Shown: positions 29,788 to 39,686, counted from the stretch's first letter. The stretch is DNA of 64,000 bases from Methylophaga nitratireducenticrescens (GCF_000260985.4 NC_017857.3:310001-374000), one strand, 5' to 3'. Program-made: numbers and translations. The notes: generated from the sequence alone by a model not told the origin.

Positions 29788-30663
29788 ATGCAAGGCATTG
29801 TGAAATACAGCAGCATCATTGCACTTAGCGTGGCAATGACTGTCGGCTTGTCTGCCTGTGGCAACCCATTCAGTAAAAAATCATCAGATGATGATGAAGT
29901 CGTTATGTCACAAAGTGGTCCGGTACTGTGGGAATCAAATCTGCAATACGTTCGCATGGTAGAGCGCGATCAGCCTGGAACCAATCAGCATCCTTTACCA
30001 ATTAATCAGGATGAAATGCGTGAAGTGCTTTCATCGCTTTACGTCAATCAGCGCGTTTTACTGAGAAACCAGCAAGTTCCATTGTTTTCACCGGGTGAGT
30101 TGCAAATTTTAAGTTCAACCCTAGCACAGGGTTTAAATCGTGCCCAACCCAACGAAGATATTACCTTTGTCACGCTAGGGGTTCATGCCGGAGCGATTGC
30201 GGCGGAACGTAAAACTAACAGTGGCCGCGTGTTTGTTGATAACAATGGCCGTTTGAATATTATCTTTGGTCTTGTTCATCAGGAGTATCGCGATAAAGAC
30301 CAATATACTGGTCAGGAAATAGATCGTCGGGTAAATCCATTATTACCGGGAACCCGTAAGTCCGATTCTGATCCAGCAACCAAAATTGCTTTAGATAATG
30401 GCATTTCATATCATCAGGAAGATGGCTCTGAACGGTCTGACTGGCTAGTGATTGATATCCCTACCGTCTTAGCGTCTGCAGCTGAGCGTAAAGGACAGGA
30501 TACCGGCGCATTAACGCCTGAAATGCGTGAAGAAATTGCCAGAACCAAACGTCAAACAGATAATTTGACTGATGATGTGGCCAATATTAAGGAAGTCCTG
30601 TTTGAGATGTCTGAGCAGCTTGAACAGCTCAAACAACAATTGGACGAAAGTAATCAGCAATAA
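29788..30663 (+). CDS. Hypothetical lipoprotein with C-terminal coiled coil
   Basis: The 291-residue protein has a type II signal peptide with lipobox VGLSAC (Cys near residue 25), then a Ser/Asp-rich tether, a mixed domain containing FSPGELQILSSTLAQGLNRA and FVTLGVHAG, and a helical C-terminus EQLEQLKQQLDESNQ likely to form a coiled coil. TTGAGGAAAA precedes the ATG. I do not recognise the family. It is last in the secB-gpsA run before a strong terminator, so it is probably co-expressed with envelope genes and anchored in the outer or inner membrane. Confidence 0.8.
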   Translation: MQGIVKYSSIIALSVAMTVGLSACGNPFSKKSSDDDEVVMSQSGPVLWESNLQYVRMVERDQPGTNQHPLPINQDEMREVLSSLYVNQRVLLRNQQVPLFSPGELQILSSTLAQGLNRAQPNEDITFVTLGVHAGAIAAERKTNSGRVFVDNNGRLNIIFGLVHQEYRDKDQYTGQEIDRRVNPLLPGTRKSDSDPATKIALDNGISYHQEDGSERSDWLVIDIPTVLASAAERKGQDTGALTPEMREEIARTKRQTDNLTDDVANIKEVLFEMSEQLEQLKQQLDESNQQ

Positions 30664-30680
30664 TGATTTCTTAATACATT

Positions 30681-30706
30681 AAAAAAGGCGCTACGGCGCC
30701 TTTTTT
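30681..30706. terminator. Bidirectional rho-independent terminator
   Basis: AAAAAAGGCGC-TACG-GCGCCTTTTTT: an 11-bp stem with a stable TACG tetraloop and T runs on both strands. It separates the lipoprotein gene from the convergent methyltransferase gene. Confidence 0.92.
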
Positions 30707-30716
30707 ATTGCGTTCT

Positions 30717-31880
30717 TTAAAGACGATAACGCAAATCAGCGGATTTGGAGCGAGCCATATCGACATTTTTTGACAGACTGAGCACCTTAAACAGTTCTCC
30801 CATCTGTTCTGGTAATAATAAACGTTTCAAAGCTGCGGCCTGTTGCATCTGCTGAAAGGAATCTGGCGCATTCTGTTGGCTGAGATTGAGAATGTCACCT
30901 GCCAGCAGAAAATCACTCTGCCTTTGATAACCCTCGACCTGCAACCCTTTTGCATGGGCCGTTTCAGCTAATGCTGTGAAGTCCACATGGGCAGTGATAT
31001 CCTGCAGGCCGACCAGGGTCAATGGCGCATTATGTGCCTGATGTTGATAATGGCAACGCAACATGCCCTGATGCCGCAAGGGATGAAAATAGTCACTGGC
31101 TTCATAGCCATAATCAATCAAAAATATAGCACCCTGTGTCAGTATTTCGGCGATAGTGCCAAGCCAGGCAGGTGCTTGCATAGCCACTTCTGTCTGATAG
31201 GGAAACTGCTGCAGTAAAGGATAAATCTGTTCGCAACGTGTCTGTAAAAAAGGATCTGTCACCGTTTGTGACAGCCATGTCAGTTGCCCTTCTTCCTGCC
31301 CTACTCCTAACTCCAGAATCTGATTTTCTTCAAACTGCATTCGATGCACAGGCATGGCATCGCACACTTCATTTGCAATGAGCACTCCATTAAATTCAGT
31401 AGGCAGTTGATCCAGCCAAATCACACGATTCTGGTCACTTCCAAAAAGTTTATGGATTATATCCTTTTGTTTATTCCGTAAGTAGGCACTTGCTTCGATA
31501 ATGTAGTAATGTGCCGGAAGGCAGTCAATTTCCTGCAGATACTGCAGAATATCGACCGCCATTTGCCCGTTACCTGCGCCAAATTCCAGGCAATCTGCCG
31601 CCGGTATTTGTCTGAGCACATCAGCAATATGATTGCCTAGCGCCAGTGAAAATAACGGGCTTATTTCCGGTGCTGTAATAAAATCCCCTGCTTCGCCGAT
31701 CTTGCTTAAGCCATTGCTGTAATAACCGAGTCCAGGTTGGTATAAGGCCATCTGCATAAATTCTGCAAAGCTCAGCCAACCATTCCGGGCTTCTATGGTC
31801 TGAAAAATCAGTTGCAACAGTTGATCGCTATGCTGTTGCGCAATGGGGTCAGGTGCAGGTAACTTGGCGGTATGTTTCAT
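30717..31880 (-). CDS. SAM-dependent methyltransferase, MidA/NDUFAF7 family
   Basis: The 387-residue protein belongs to the COG1565 family, whose mitochondrial member NDUFAF7/MidA methylates an arginine of a complex I subunit. It has GLGYYSNGLSKIGEAGDFITAPEISPLF (split), the SAM loop CLEFGAGNGQMAVDIL, and LIANEVCDAMPVHRM with FLIDYGYEASDY. Its bacterial substrate is not known. It is monocistronic, convergent with the lipoprotein gene and divergent from folM by 16 nt. All core motifs are present. Confidence 0.85.
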   Translation of the reverse strand: MKHTAKLPAPDPIAQQHSDQLLQLIFQTIEARNGWLSFAEFMQMALYQPGLGYYSNGLSKIGEAGDFITAPEISPLFSLALGNHIADVLRQIPAADCLEFGAGNGQMAVDILQYLQEIDCLPAHYYIIEASAYLRNKQKDIIHKLFGSDQNRVIWLDQLPTEFNGVLIANEVCDAMPVHRMQFEENQILELGVGQEEGQLTWLSQTVTDPFLQTRCEQIYPLLQQFPYQTEVAMQAPAWLGTIAEILTQGAIFLIDYGYEASDYFHPLRHQGMLRCHYQHQAHNAPLTLVGLQDITAHVDFTALAETAHAKGLQVEGYQRQSDFLLAGDILNLSQQNAPDSFQQMQQAAALKRLLLPEQMGELFKVLSLSKNVDMARSKSADLRYRL

Positions 31881-31896
31881 TTAGTCGGTAATTTCA

Positions 31897-32616
31897 GTGA
31901 ATAATCCCATTTTAGTAACAGGTGCCGGAAAGCGGGTCGGATTTCATATCGCTTCCAGGCTAAAGCAGGATGGTTATGAGGTATTGGCACATTACCGTAC
32001 TGAAACGGATGATGTCCAAAAACTAAAACAATTAGACATACAGACTATTCAGGCTGATTTGCAGGATACTGCCAGCATTATGGAGTTTATCGACAAACTG
32101 CAGCAATTCAGTCCGGCTTATCGAGGCATTGTGCATAATGCCTCAGCATTTACACCGACAGCAGATGATTTGGTTGAGGCTGCGGAGCAATATCAACATT
32201 TTTTTACCATACATATGTTAGCGCCGTTTCTGATCAATCAGGCGTTATCAAAGCTATTAAAGGGACCAGGCAATGATCCGGCCGATATTATTCATATCAC
32301 CGATATCAATGTTGAAAACCCTACCCCACGGTTTGATATTTATGGCACAACCAAAGCGGGATTGCATAACCTGACGCTGGTGTCGGCAAAAAAACTTGCT
32401 CCGCAGATCAAGGTGAATTCAGTGGCTCCGGGACCCGTTTTATTCACCGAGTCACATACACAGGAAGCCAGGCAGAAAATGCTATCTGAAACCCCGCTGG
32501 CCCGTGAAGGTGGTGCGGAGCCGGTTTATCTCGCCATAAAAAGCTTGTTAGAGAACCCCTTTATTACCGGCGCGACTATCCCAGTAGATGGTGGTCGCCG
32601 TCTCTCCAAAGCGTAA
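31897..32616 (+). CDS. folM: Short-chain dehydrogenase, FolM-like dihydromonapterin/dihydrofolate reductase
   Basis: The 239-residue SDR has the NADP-binding TGAGKRVGFHIA, HNASAF, and catalytic Y-x3-K in YGTTKAGLHNL; the ITGATIPVDGGRRL tail is standard. The Arg after TGAGK indicates NADPH use. FolM-type enzymes reduce dihydromonapterin or dihydrofolate, and location beside folK and folB supports a pterin substrate. In an organism that also makes methanopterin, another pterin substrate is possible. Start is GTG at 31897. Its last 69 nt overlap convergent folK. Confidence 0.8.
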   Translation: MNNPILVTGAGKRVGFHIASRLKQDGYEVLAHYRTETDDVQKLKQLDIQTIQADLQDTASIMEFIDKLQQFSPAYRGIVHNASAFTPTADDLVEAAEQYQHFFTIHMLAPFLINQALSKLLKGPGNDPADIIHITDINVENPTPRFDIYGTTKAGLHNLTLVSAKKLAPQIKVNSVAPGPVLFTESHTQEARQKMLSETPLAREGGAEPVYLAIKSLLENPFITGATIPVDGGRRLSKA

Positions 32617-33075
32617 GTTAGACGTTTGTATCAAAACACCTGCAGGAGGTGTGACTTCCGCAGTGTCCGTTAGATAACTAAGCAGCTCCCGAATAATGGG
32701 GTAAAGAAAATACTCATCAGTAATGCTGCTGACCGGGATATCAGCTTCTTCAGGCAAGCTTAGCTGTTTCAGAATATCAATATCGGCTGGTCGATCTTTG
32801 GTTTTGCTTAACGGATCGTCCCTATCCCGACCTAAATTGATTTCAATCTGATTGCAGAAGCGCTTTAATTCTATCTGGGGCAAATCGGTTTCAACGAAGA
32901 CGATGGTATTGAGGAAATCCCGATGACTGTTCATACCCACAGGCGGGATTTTTAACACTCGGCTTAGTTTTAGCTCTTTAAACTCTTGTAGCAGCGCAGT
33001 AACCATTTTCTCGGTATTTTGCTGAGGATTTATGTTGCTGCCTAAACCAAGCAGATAGCCTTGCCGCTGTTTCAT
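32548..33075 (-). CDS. folK: HPPK, 2-amino-4-hydroxy-6-hydroxymethyl-dihydropteridine pyrophosphokinase
   Basis: FolK pyrophosphorylates 6-hydroxymethyl-dihydropterin before dihydropteroate synthesis. The 175-residue protein has LGLGSNINPQQN, the mid-segment RDFLNTIVFVETDL, and GRDRDDPLSKTKDRPADIDIL with the two Asp residues for Mg-ATP. It is somewhat divergent from standard FolK (RPADIDIL where R-x-LDLDIL is usual). Its start overlaps the folB stop by 4 nt, and its last 23 codons overlap the 3' end of folM on the other strand. Confidence 0.88.
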   Translation of the reverse strand: MKQRQGYLLGLGSNINPQQNTEKMVTALLQEFKELKLSRVLKIPPVGMNSHRDFLNTIVFVETDLPQIELKRFCNQIEINLGRDRDDPLSKTKDRPADIDILKQLSLPEEADIPVSSITDEYFLYPIIRELLSYLTDTAEVTPPAGVLIQTSNLRFGETATTIYWDSRAGNKGVL

Positions 33076-33425
33076 TCGCTGGAGCGCTCAATCACAATTT
33101 GTGCCTGGTTTTTCCCATGCAATTGGACGGGTTTGGTTAAGGTGAGTTTGAGCCGCGGAATGGCAAAGGTCTTGAGTAAAAGTTGCGCGACCTCTTCAGC
33201 CAGGCTTTCTATCAACAGATATCGACTATTGCTGACAAACTCGACAACGACATTGGCAACCGCACCATAATCCAACGTGTTGGTTATATCATCCGATGCA
33301 GCGGCTTTACGGATATCCCAATCCATTTCCAAATCAAAGCGCAATGTTTGTAGTGTTTCGCGCTCCCAATCATAGATGCCGATAATCGTGTCAATTTTCA
33401 GATCATTTAGAAAAATTTTATCCAT
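33072..33425 (-). CDS. folB: Dihydroneopterin aldolase
   Basis: FolB cleaves dihydroneopterin to 6-hydroxymethyl-dihydropterin and glycolaldehyde. The 117-residue protein has the family segments GIYDWERETLQ, the pterin-binding LDYGAVANVVVEFV and ESLAEEVAQLLL, and the catalytic Lys region in LTKPVQLHGKNQAQIVIER. Its stop overlaps the folK start by 4 nt. It is divergent from plsY across 76 nt. Confidence 0.94.
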   Translation of the reverse strand: MDKIFLNDLKIDTIIGIYDWERETLQTLRFDLEMDWDIRKAAASDDITNTLDYGAVANVVVEFVSNSRYLLIESLAEEVAQLLLKTFAIPRLKLTLTKPVQLHGKNQAQIVIERSSE

Positions 33426-33501
33426 GATGTCGCTTCAATGTTGGCAAAAGTGGTAATGGTACTGAATAATACCGCTACATTTTCAAAGGTCGCATCATAA
33501 C

Positions 33502-34098
33502 ATGCCTGAATTAACTGCCATCGCGCTGCTTGCATTGCTCGGCGCCTACCTTATAGGCTCATTATCGAGCGCTGTCATGCTTTGCAAGGTCTCAGGTTTA
33601 CCGGATCCAAGGACTCAGGGCTCAGGAAATCCCGGTGCGACCAATGTATTGCGGATGGGTAGCAAAAAGCTGGCGGCACTGGTCTTGCTCATCGATGTGC
33701 TAAAGGGCGTCATCCCGGTATTAATCGGACGAATGCTAGGCTTTGATATCGATATCCTGGCTTTAATTGCTTTCTTTGCATTTCTTGGGCACTTATACCC
33801 TGTATTTTTCCAGTTTAAAGGTGGCAAAGGTGTGGCAACGGCTTTGGGCGCGTTTCTGGCGCTGTCACCTGCGTTGGCTGGAGCGGCGTTACTGACTTGG
33901 ATTGTGGTTTTTGCCATTAGCCGGATTTCGTCTTTATCAGCCATTGCCGCTGCGGCAATGACACCGGTTTATAGCTTGTGGCTTATAGATACGGTGTTTG
34001 CACGCACGGTTATTCTGTTAATTGCCCTGCTTTTGCTTTGGCGGCATAGCAGCAATATCCAGCGGTTGCTGGCCGGTGAAGAGAAGAAGTCAGGCTGA
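33502..34098 (+). CDS. plsY: Acyl-phosphate:glycerol-3-phosphate acyltransferase PlsY
   Basis: PlsY adds the first acyl chain to glycerol-3-phosphate in phospholipid synthesis. The 198-residue integral membrane protein shows the three conserved loops: [13 protein letters not shown], the glycine-rich [12 protein letters not shown], and [20 protein letters not shown]. Five or so hydrophobic helices are visible. The plsY-tsaD-folB neighbourhood is typical of gammaproteobacteria. Its last 9 nt overlap convergent tsaD. Confidence 0.96.
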   Translation: MPELTAIALLALLGAYLIGSLSSAVMLCKVSGLPDPRTQGSGNPGATNVLRMGSKKLAALVLLIDVLKGVIPVLIGRMLGFDIDILALIAFFAFLGHLYPVFFQFKGGKGVATALGAFLALSPALAGAALLTWIVVFAISRISSLSAIAAAAMTPVYSLWLIDTVFARTVILLIALLLLWRHSSNIQRLLAGEEKKSG

Positions 34099-35106
34099 AG
34101 CTGGTGGTGTTAGCTCATCTAATGGCCAACGCGAACGCACATTAAATGTTGCTTCAGTTTCAGCAATCATGGCCTGATGACGCATCGCTCCGGCAAACGC
34201 AATCATCGCCCCGTTATCGCTACAGAATTGTAATTGCGGGTAATAAACCTGCACTTTCGGTAATGCATCTAAAGCCGTGCGCAAGGACTTATTGGCACTG
34301 ACACCACCGGCCACGACCAAACGCTTATGACCACTTTGTTTTAATGCCCGGCGACATTTAATCACCAGGGTTTCCACCGCCGCTGTTTGAAATGCCAGCG
34401 CAATATCAGCTTTGGCCTGTTCACTTTGATCACTGTTATGCCAGGTGTTTAAAGCAAATGTTTTCAAGCCACTGAAGCTGAAATCCAAACCCGGACGATT
34501 GGTCATCGGTCTGGGAAAGATATGGGCGCCCTCTTGGCCTTTTTCCGCTAAAGCCGCTAAGGCCGGGCCACCTGGATAACCCAGCCCCAACATTTTGGCC
34601 GTTTTATCGAATGCTTCACCTACCGCATCATCAATGGATTCGCCCATTAATTCATATTCCCCCACGCCCTTAACATCAACCAGTAAGGTATGGCCGCCGG
34701 AAATCAATAAAGATACAAATGGAAATGCCGGTGGATTGGCTTCCAGTAACGGCGATAAAAGGTGCCCTTCCATATGATTGATTGGCAAGGCTGGAATATT
34801 TAACGCCCAGGCCAGACTGCGGCCAATTGCCGCGCCCACCAGTAAAGCCCCTACCAGGCCTGGACCCGCTGTATAAGCCACCGCATCTATATCTTTACGC
34901 TGCAGACCCGCTTCATCCAAAACCTGTTGCATCAAGGGCAATGTTTTCTGAATATGATCGCGGGAAGCCAGTTCCGGCACCACACCGCCATATTCGGCAT
35001 GCATTTCTATCTGGCTGAAAAGTGCGTGAGCCAACAGCCCCTTTTCAGTATCATAGAGCGCAATACCGGTTTCATCGCAAGATGATTCAATTCCTAAAAC
35101 ACGCAT
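34090..35106 (-). CDS. tsaD: tRNA N6-threonylcarbamoyladenosine transferase TsaD
   Basis: TsaD transfers the threonylcarbamoyl group to A37 of ANN-decoding tRNAs. The 338-residue protein begins [19 protein letters not shown], has the iron-binding HMEGHLLSP, the [11 protein letters not shown] phosphate loop and the C-terminal [12 protein letters not shown] and [13 protein letters not shown] with metal Asp. It is divergent from rpsU, as in E. coli, and convergent with plsY with a 9-nt overlap. Confidence 0.97.
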   Translation of the reverse strand: MRVLGIESSCDETGIALYDTEKGLLAHALFSQIEMHAEYGGVVPELASRDHIQKTLPLMQQVLDEAGLQRKDIDAVAYTAGPGLVGALLVGAAIGRSLAWALNIPALPINHMEGHLLSPLLEANPPAFPFVSLLISGGHTLLVDVKGVGEYELMGESIDDAVGEAFDKTAKMLGLGYPGGPALAALAEKGQEGAHIFPRPMTNRPGLDFSFSGLKTFALNTWHNSDQSEQAKADIALAFQTAAVETLVIKCRRALKQSGHKRLVVAGGVSANKSLRTALDALPKVQVYYPQLQFCSDNGAMIAFAGAMRHQAMIAETEATFNVRSRWPLDELTPPASA

Positions 35107-35189
35107 AAATTTATTCTGACTGCATTAAATAAATGCCGATTATTATGCCTTGCTGGGGGTGGTCTCATCCAACTAATTAGCATTTAGTA

Positions 35190-35218
35190 TTTTCTTTCCG
35201 AAATAGATCTCGTACAAT
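35190..35218 (+). promoter_or_regulatory. Possible rpsU operon promoter
   Basis: TACAAT at 35213-35218 is a good -10 hexamer, 40 nt before the rpsU start. The matching -35 in the T-rich stretch near 35190 is weak, so this is tentative. Confidence 0.35.
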
Positions 35219-35258
35219 TAAGGGCTTTTCCGTCATTGTCTGTTTAGGAATGTATTGA

Positions 35259-35474
35259 ATGCCATCTGTTAAGGTTAAAGAAAACGAACCATTTGACGTA
35301 GCTTTACGTCGTTTCAAACGTGCTTGTGAAAAAGCAGGTACGGTTGCAGAAGCTCGCGCTCGCGAAGCTTATGAAAAACCAACAACTGTTCGCAAACGTG
35401 CTGCTGCAGCAGCTGTTAAGCGTCACCAGAAGAAACTGTCACGTGAAAACGCTAGCCGCGTTCGCATGTACTAA
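35259..35474 (+). CDS. rpsU: 30S ribosomal protein bS21
   Basis: bS21 helps base-pair the anti-Shine-Dalgarno region with mRNA. The 71-residue basic protein has the family sequence [22 protein letters not shown] and the Arg/Lys-rich end. It is the first gene of the macromolecular synthesis operon rpsU-yqeY-dnaG-rpoD and is divergent from tsaD. Complete. Confidence 0.98.
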   Translation: MPSVKVKENEPFDVALRRFKRACEKAGTVAEARAREAYEKPTTVRKRAAAAAVKRHQKKLSRENASRVRMY

Positions 35475-35497
35475 TTGCTGATTAGAATCTTATTCTA

Positions 35498-35959
35498 ATG
35501 CCTCAAGAAGCCAGTCCACTCAAAGCTCGAATTCAAGATAGCGTAAAAGACGCAATGCGCGCCAAAGACAAAGATCGTCTTGGCACATTGCGACAAATTA
35601 CCGCTGCCATCAAGCAAGTTGAGGTCGATAATCGCCAGGATATGTCAGATGATGACATTATTGTTGTGCTGACCAAAATGACTAAGCAACGCAAAGATGC
35701 CTTATCGCAGTTTGAGCAAGCTGGCCGTGATGACTTAGCCGTTATCGAAAAAGCTGAATTGGCGATTATTGAAGAATTCTTGCCAACAGCCTTGAGCGAA
35801 GCAGAATTGCAGGCAGCTATTGCTGATGCAATTCAACAGACAGGCGCTAGTAGCCAGAAAGATATGGGTGCGGTGATGAATGTGTTGCGTCCGAAAGTTC
35901 AGGGGCGCGCTGATATGGGCGCAGTGAGCAGCCAGGTTAAGGCCGCGCTCAGTTCTTAA
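35498..35959 (+). CDS. YqeY/GatB-like domain protein
   Basis: The 153-residue protein has the YqeY helical layout: LKARIQDSVKDAMRAKDKDRLGTLRQITAAIKQVE (split), the second domain EEFLPTALSEAELQAAIADAI and DMGAVMNVLRPKVQGRADMGAVS. This tail resembles the tRNA-binding end of GatB, so a tRNA-amidation related role is often assumed but not shown. It sits between rpsU (23 nt) and dnaG (68 nt), a placement seen in many proteobacteria outside the enterics. Confidence 0.93.
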   Translation: MPQEASPLKARIQDSVKDAMRAKDKDRLGTLRQITAAIKQVEVDNRQDMSDDDIIVVLTKMTKQRKDALSQFEQAGRDDLAVIEKAELAIIEEFLPTALSEAELQAAIADAIQQTGASSQKDMGAVMNVLRPKVQGRADMGAVSSQVKAALSS

Positions 35960-36027
35960 GCCAGCAATGCCAGGTCTTTTTTCAGACGTGGTTAACATTC
36001 AAGACAGACTTCGGCCATAATTGATTT

Positions 36028-37752
36028 ATGGCCGGACAAATCCCTCCACAGTTCATTGACGAATTGCTCTCACGAGTCGATATTGTTGATATTATTGATG
36101 CGCGTGTACCGCTGAAAAAAGCCGGTAAAAACCTGTACGCCTGCTGTCCATTCCACAACGAAAAAACTCCCTCATTTACTGTCAGTCCTGATAAACAGTT
36201 TTATCACTGTTTTGGCTGTGGTGCGCACGGCACGGCGATCGGTTTTCTGATGGAATACGACCAGCTCAGCTTTCCTGAATCAATTCAGGAGCTTGCCGAC
36301 ACAGTCGGTATGCAGGTGCCAGTCACGCAACAAGCTGCACTCACCCCCGCCAGACAAAACCTTTACGACCTGATGGATAAAGTCAGTCGTTACTACGTAC
36401 ATCAGTTGCAAAACCATCCGCAGCGCCAGGCTTTTCAGGATTATATCCAACAGCGTGGTCTTAGCGCTGAAACCGTAGCTGCTTTTGATATTGGTATGGC
36501 GCCGGATGGTTGGGACAATGTATTACGTACTTTTGGCAACAATCAGCAAAGTCAGGATCAATTGTTTGAAGCGGGGATGTTGATTAAAAACGATAAAGGT
36601 CGAACCTACGATCGTTTTCGTGATCGATTAATGTTCCCCATTCGCGATCGTCGGGGCCGCGTTATCGCTTTCGGTGGTCGCGTTATTGATGCCGACGGCA
36701 CGCCGAAATACCTGAATTCTCCTGAAACCCCAATCTTTCACAAGGGACAGGAGCTTTACGGTTTATATCAAGCCCGTAAAGCCAATCGTCGACTGGAAAG
36801 CATCCTGATCGTGGAAGGTTATATGGATGTTATTGCGCTGGCTCAGTTTGGGATTAACAATGCAGTGGCAACGTTAGGTACGGCGACAACTTCAGAACAC
36901 TTACGTCAGTTGATTCGCAGCGCACCGGAAATTATTTTTTGTTTTGATGGTGACCGCGCAGGTAAAGAAGCCGCATGGCGAGCCGCAGAAAATGCGATGC
37001 CGATACTCGGTGGTAATTTTGAACTGAAATTTATGTTTCTGCCGGAAGGTCAGGATCCTGACACCATGGTAAGAGAGCAGGGGGCTGCTACATTTCATCA
37101 GTTAGTCAGTCAGGCGCAAAGCTATTCTGATTTTTTCTTTGCGACATTACTTTCCCGGGTAGACAGTCAATCGATGGATGGCCGCGCCAGGCTGGTTGAA
37201 ATTGCCAAACCCTATCTAAGGCATATCCCTGCAGGCTTGTATCGCGATATGTTGGAGCAGCAGCTGGCAGATCATGCTAAAACCAATATTGCCACGTTAA
37301 ATAAACATCTGGAAAAACCTGCGCCACCACCTCCAGCAAAGAACGCCAAGCAAAATGCAATGGCCAATATGACGCCTGTGCGCATGGCGGTGATGATTGT
37401 GTTACAGCATCCACAATTGTATGAGGCTGTTCCGGATACAGGTAATTTGCATCAGCTGGATATGCCAGGTTTGGCGATTTTAATTCAGCTACTTGAAACC
37501 ATGCGTGAGCATCCCCATCTTAAAACCGCACAGCTTTTAGAGCGTTGGCGAGATACTCAACAAGCTCCCTATATGGAAAAACTCGCAATGCAACCGTTGA
37601 ATTTGTCGCCAGAACAACTGGAGCATGAACTCATCGGAATTGTAAGTCGTCTAAACAAACAAGCAAGAGATGAACGCTATACTTATTTGATAAATAAAGG
37701 ACTCAGCAATTTAACTGAGTCTGAAAGAATTGAAATTAATTCCTATAAGTAG
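36028..37752 (+). CDS. dnaG: DNA primase DnaG
   Basis: DnaG makes RNA primers at the replication fork. The 574-residue protein starts MAGQIPPQFIDELLSRVDIVDII, has the CHC2 zinc finger (CPFHNEKTPSFTVSPDK then FHCFGCG-type ligands, residues about 39-65), the catalytic core GGRVIDADGTPKYLNSPET, TOPRIM ILIVEGYMDVIAL and FCFDGDRAGKEAA, and a C-terminal helicase-binding domain of about 140 residues after a Pro/Ala linker near residue 432. Length is close to E. coli (581). Confidence 0.97.
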   Translation: MAGQIPPQFIDELLSRVDIVDIIDARVPLKKAGKNLYACCPFHNEKTPSFTVSPDKQFYHCFGCGAHGTAIGFLMEYDQLSFPESIQELADTVGMQVPVTQQAALTPARQNLYDLMDKVSRYYVHQLQNHPQRQAFQDYIQQRGLSAETVAAFDIGMAPDGWDNVLRTFGNNQQSQDQLFEAGMLIKNDKGRTYDRFRDRLMFPIRDRRGRVIAFGGRVIDADGTPKYLNSPETPIFHKGQELYGLYQARKANRRLESILIVEGYMDVIALAQFGINNAVATLGTATTSEHLRQLIRSAPEIIFCFDGDRAGKEAAWRAAENAMPILGGNFELKFMFLPEGQDPDTMVREQGAATFHQLVSQAQSYSDFFFATLLSRVDSQSMDGRARLVEIAKPYLRHIPAGLYRDMLEQQLADHAKTNIATLNKHLEKPAPPPPAKNAKQNAMANMTPVRMAVMIVLQHPQLYEAVPDTGNLHQLDMPGLAILIQLLETMREHPHLKTAQLLERWRDTQQAPYMEKLAMQPLNLSPEQLEHELIGIVSRLNKQARDERYTYLINKGLSNLTESERIEINSYK

Positions 37753-37793
37753 GTGTTTTGTAATCAAAAATGATGCAATAACGAAGTGCTTTC

Positions 37794-37808
37794 ACTATAA
37801 TATAGTGT
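37794..37808 (+). promoter_or_regulatory. Candidate rpoD promoter -10 embedded in a palindrome
   Basis: CACTATA-A-TATAGTG is a perfect 15-bp palindrome that contains TATAAT (37796-37801), 47 nt before the rpoD start. The -35 match (around ATGCAA) is poor, so the site may need an activator or may be an operator. It would allow rpoD expression apart from the rpsU promoter. Confidence 0.45.
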
Positions 37809-37847
37809 TACCGCCAAAAACAGCGTCACCATGCATAAAGAGGCCGA

Positions 37848-39686
37848 ATGAAAGATCAGCAATCACGCGTTAAAGAACTTATCGCCCTTGGAAAGGAGCG
37901 CGGTTATCTCACCTACGGCGAGATCAATGACCACCTTCCAGAAGATTTGGTCGATGCGGATCAGGTCGAAGATATCGTCAGTATGTTCAGCGACCTGGGT
38001 ATCATGGTCCATGAAGATGGCATGGATACCGATGAGATGGAACGTCTTGCCGAAGCTGTCTCATCAAATGACGAAGTCTCTGATGAAGAAGCTGCAGCTG
38101 TCCTGGCAAGTTCCGATGGTGAGTTTGGTCGTACAACGGATCCTGTGCGTATGTACATGCGCGAGATGGGCTCTGTTGAATTATTGACTCGCGAAGGCGA
38201 GATCGTTATCGCCAAACGCATCGAAGCTGGCCTTCGTGAAAGTCTGCTGATGCTGTCAACTTACCCACCGGTTATTTCGTCATTCCTTGAATTCTACGAT
38301 GCTGTTGAAGCAGGCGAAATGCGCCTGAATGAACTGATTCGTGGTTTTGTCGCACCTGAAGAGCTGGTCGCAAGTGATGACGACGATGATGATGTTACCA
38401 GCAGCTCTGACTCTGATGATTCTGACAGCGACGACGATGATGACGATGATGTTGATGGCGTAAGCGATGATGAAGATGATTCTGGTGAAATTGATCCAGA
38501 AGAAGCCCGCGCTCGCTTTACCGCATTGAAAGAAGCTTACAAAAACGTTCTGGCCACCGAAGGTGATGCCATGATCGAATCTCGTGAACAGGCCAGTAAC
38601 CTGTTTATGGAATTCAAACTGACCCCAAAAACGCTGCTTTATTTAAATGGCTTGATGGCAGAAACCATCGCCGAAGTGCGTAAACAAGAAAAAATCATTA
38701 TGGACATCGTTGTAGAGCAGGCGGGTATGAATCGCCGTGACTTTATCGATGCATTCCAGGGCAATGAAAGTAATCTTGAGTGGTCAGATAAATTCATTCG
38801 CGCTAAAAAACATTATTCCTCCACCATCAAGAAAAATCTTGATGACATTCTGGCCGCACAAAGCAAATTAGCGGAAATTGCAGAAGATCGTGGACTGGAT
38901 ATTTCCGAGATTAAAGAAATCAGCCGTCAGATGTCGATTGCTGAAGCCAAAGCACGTCGTGCCAAGAAAGAAATGGTCGAAGCTAACTTGCGTCTGGTTA
39001 TTTCAATTGCCAAAAAATACACCAACCGGGGTCTGCAGTTCCTGGATCTGATTCAGGAAGGCAACATTGGTCTGATGAAAGCGGTTGATAAGTTTGAATA
39101 TCAACGTGGTTATAAATTCTCTACCTATGCAACATGGTGGATTCGTCAGGCGATTACCCGTTCGATTGCCGATCAGGCACGTACCATTCGTATTCCGGTA
39201 CACATGATTGAAACCATCAACAAACTCAATCGTGTTGCCCGTCAAATGCTGCAGGAAATGGGGCGTGAACCGACTCCGGATGAATTGGCAGAACGCGTAG
39301 AAATGCCGGAAGACAAAGTACGTAAAGTACTGAAGATTTCCAAAGAACCGATCTCGATGGAAACACCAATCGGTGATGATGAAGATTCACATCTGGGCGA
39401 TTTCGTTGAAGATATCAACGTTATGTCACCAGCAGACTCGGCAATCATCGAAGGCCTCAGAGAAGCCACTCAGGGTGTTCTGAACGGTCTCACCGAACGA
39501 GAAGCCAAAGTATTGCGTATGCGTTTTGGTATTGATATGAATACCGACCACACACTGGAAGAAGTCGGTAAACAATTTGATGTTACCCGTGAGCGTATTC
39601 GTCAGATCGAAGCCAAGGCTTTACGTAAACTGCGTCACCCATCACGCTCGGATCAACTGAGAAGCTTCCTCGACTCAGACAGCTGA
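37848..39686 (+). CDS. rpoD: RNA polymerase primary sigma factor RpoD (sigma-70)
   Basis: RpoD directs transcription of most genes. The 612-residue protein has region 1.1 ([20 protein letters not shown]), 1.2 ([22 protein letters not shown]), a non-conserved region with a long acidic Asp/Ser run (about residues 178-215), region 2 ([35 protein letters not shown], split; [18 protein letters not shown]), region 3, and region 4 ([24 protein letters not shown]). It closes the rpsU-dnaG-rpoD operon. tRNA-Ile2 starts only 10 nt after its stop, so the tRNA is probably processed from the rpoD transcript. Confidence 0.98.
   Translation: MKDQQSRVKELIALGKERGYLTYGEINDHLPEDLVDADQVEDIVSMFSDLGIMVHEDGMDTDEMERLAEAVSSNDEVSDEEAAAVLASSDGEFGRTTDPVRMYMREMGSVELLTREGEIVIAKRIEAGLRESLLMLSTYPPVISSFLEFYDAVEAGEMRLNELIRGFVAPEELVASDDDDDDVTSSSDSDDSDSDDDDDDDVDGVSDDEDDSGEIDPEEARARFTALKEAYKNVLATEGDAMIESREQASNLFMEFKLTPKTLLYLNGLMAETIAEVRKQEKIIMDIVVEQAGMNRRDFIDAFQGNESNLEWSDKFIRAKKHYSSTIKKNLDDILAAQSKLAEIAEDRGLDISEIKEISRQMSIAEAKARRAKKEMVEANLRLVISIAKKYTNRGLQFLDLIQEGNIGLMKAVDKFEYQRGYKFSTYATWWIRQAITRSIADQARTIRIPVHMIETINKLNRVARQMLQEMGREPTPDELAERVEMPEDKVRKVLKISKEPISMETPIGDDEDSHLGDFVEDINVMSPADSAIIEGLREATQGVLNGLTEREAKVLRMRFGIDMNTDHTLEEVGKQFDVTRERIRQIEAKALRKLRHPSRSDQLRSFLDSDS

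Noticed and set aside
38389-38505. Low-complexity acidic tract as a frameshift or assembly error in rpoD
   Set aside because: The frame stays open and the flanking sigma regions are intact; acidic inserts of this kind are known in sigma-70 factors.
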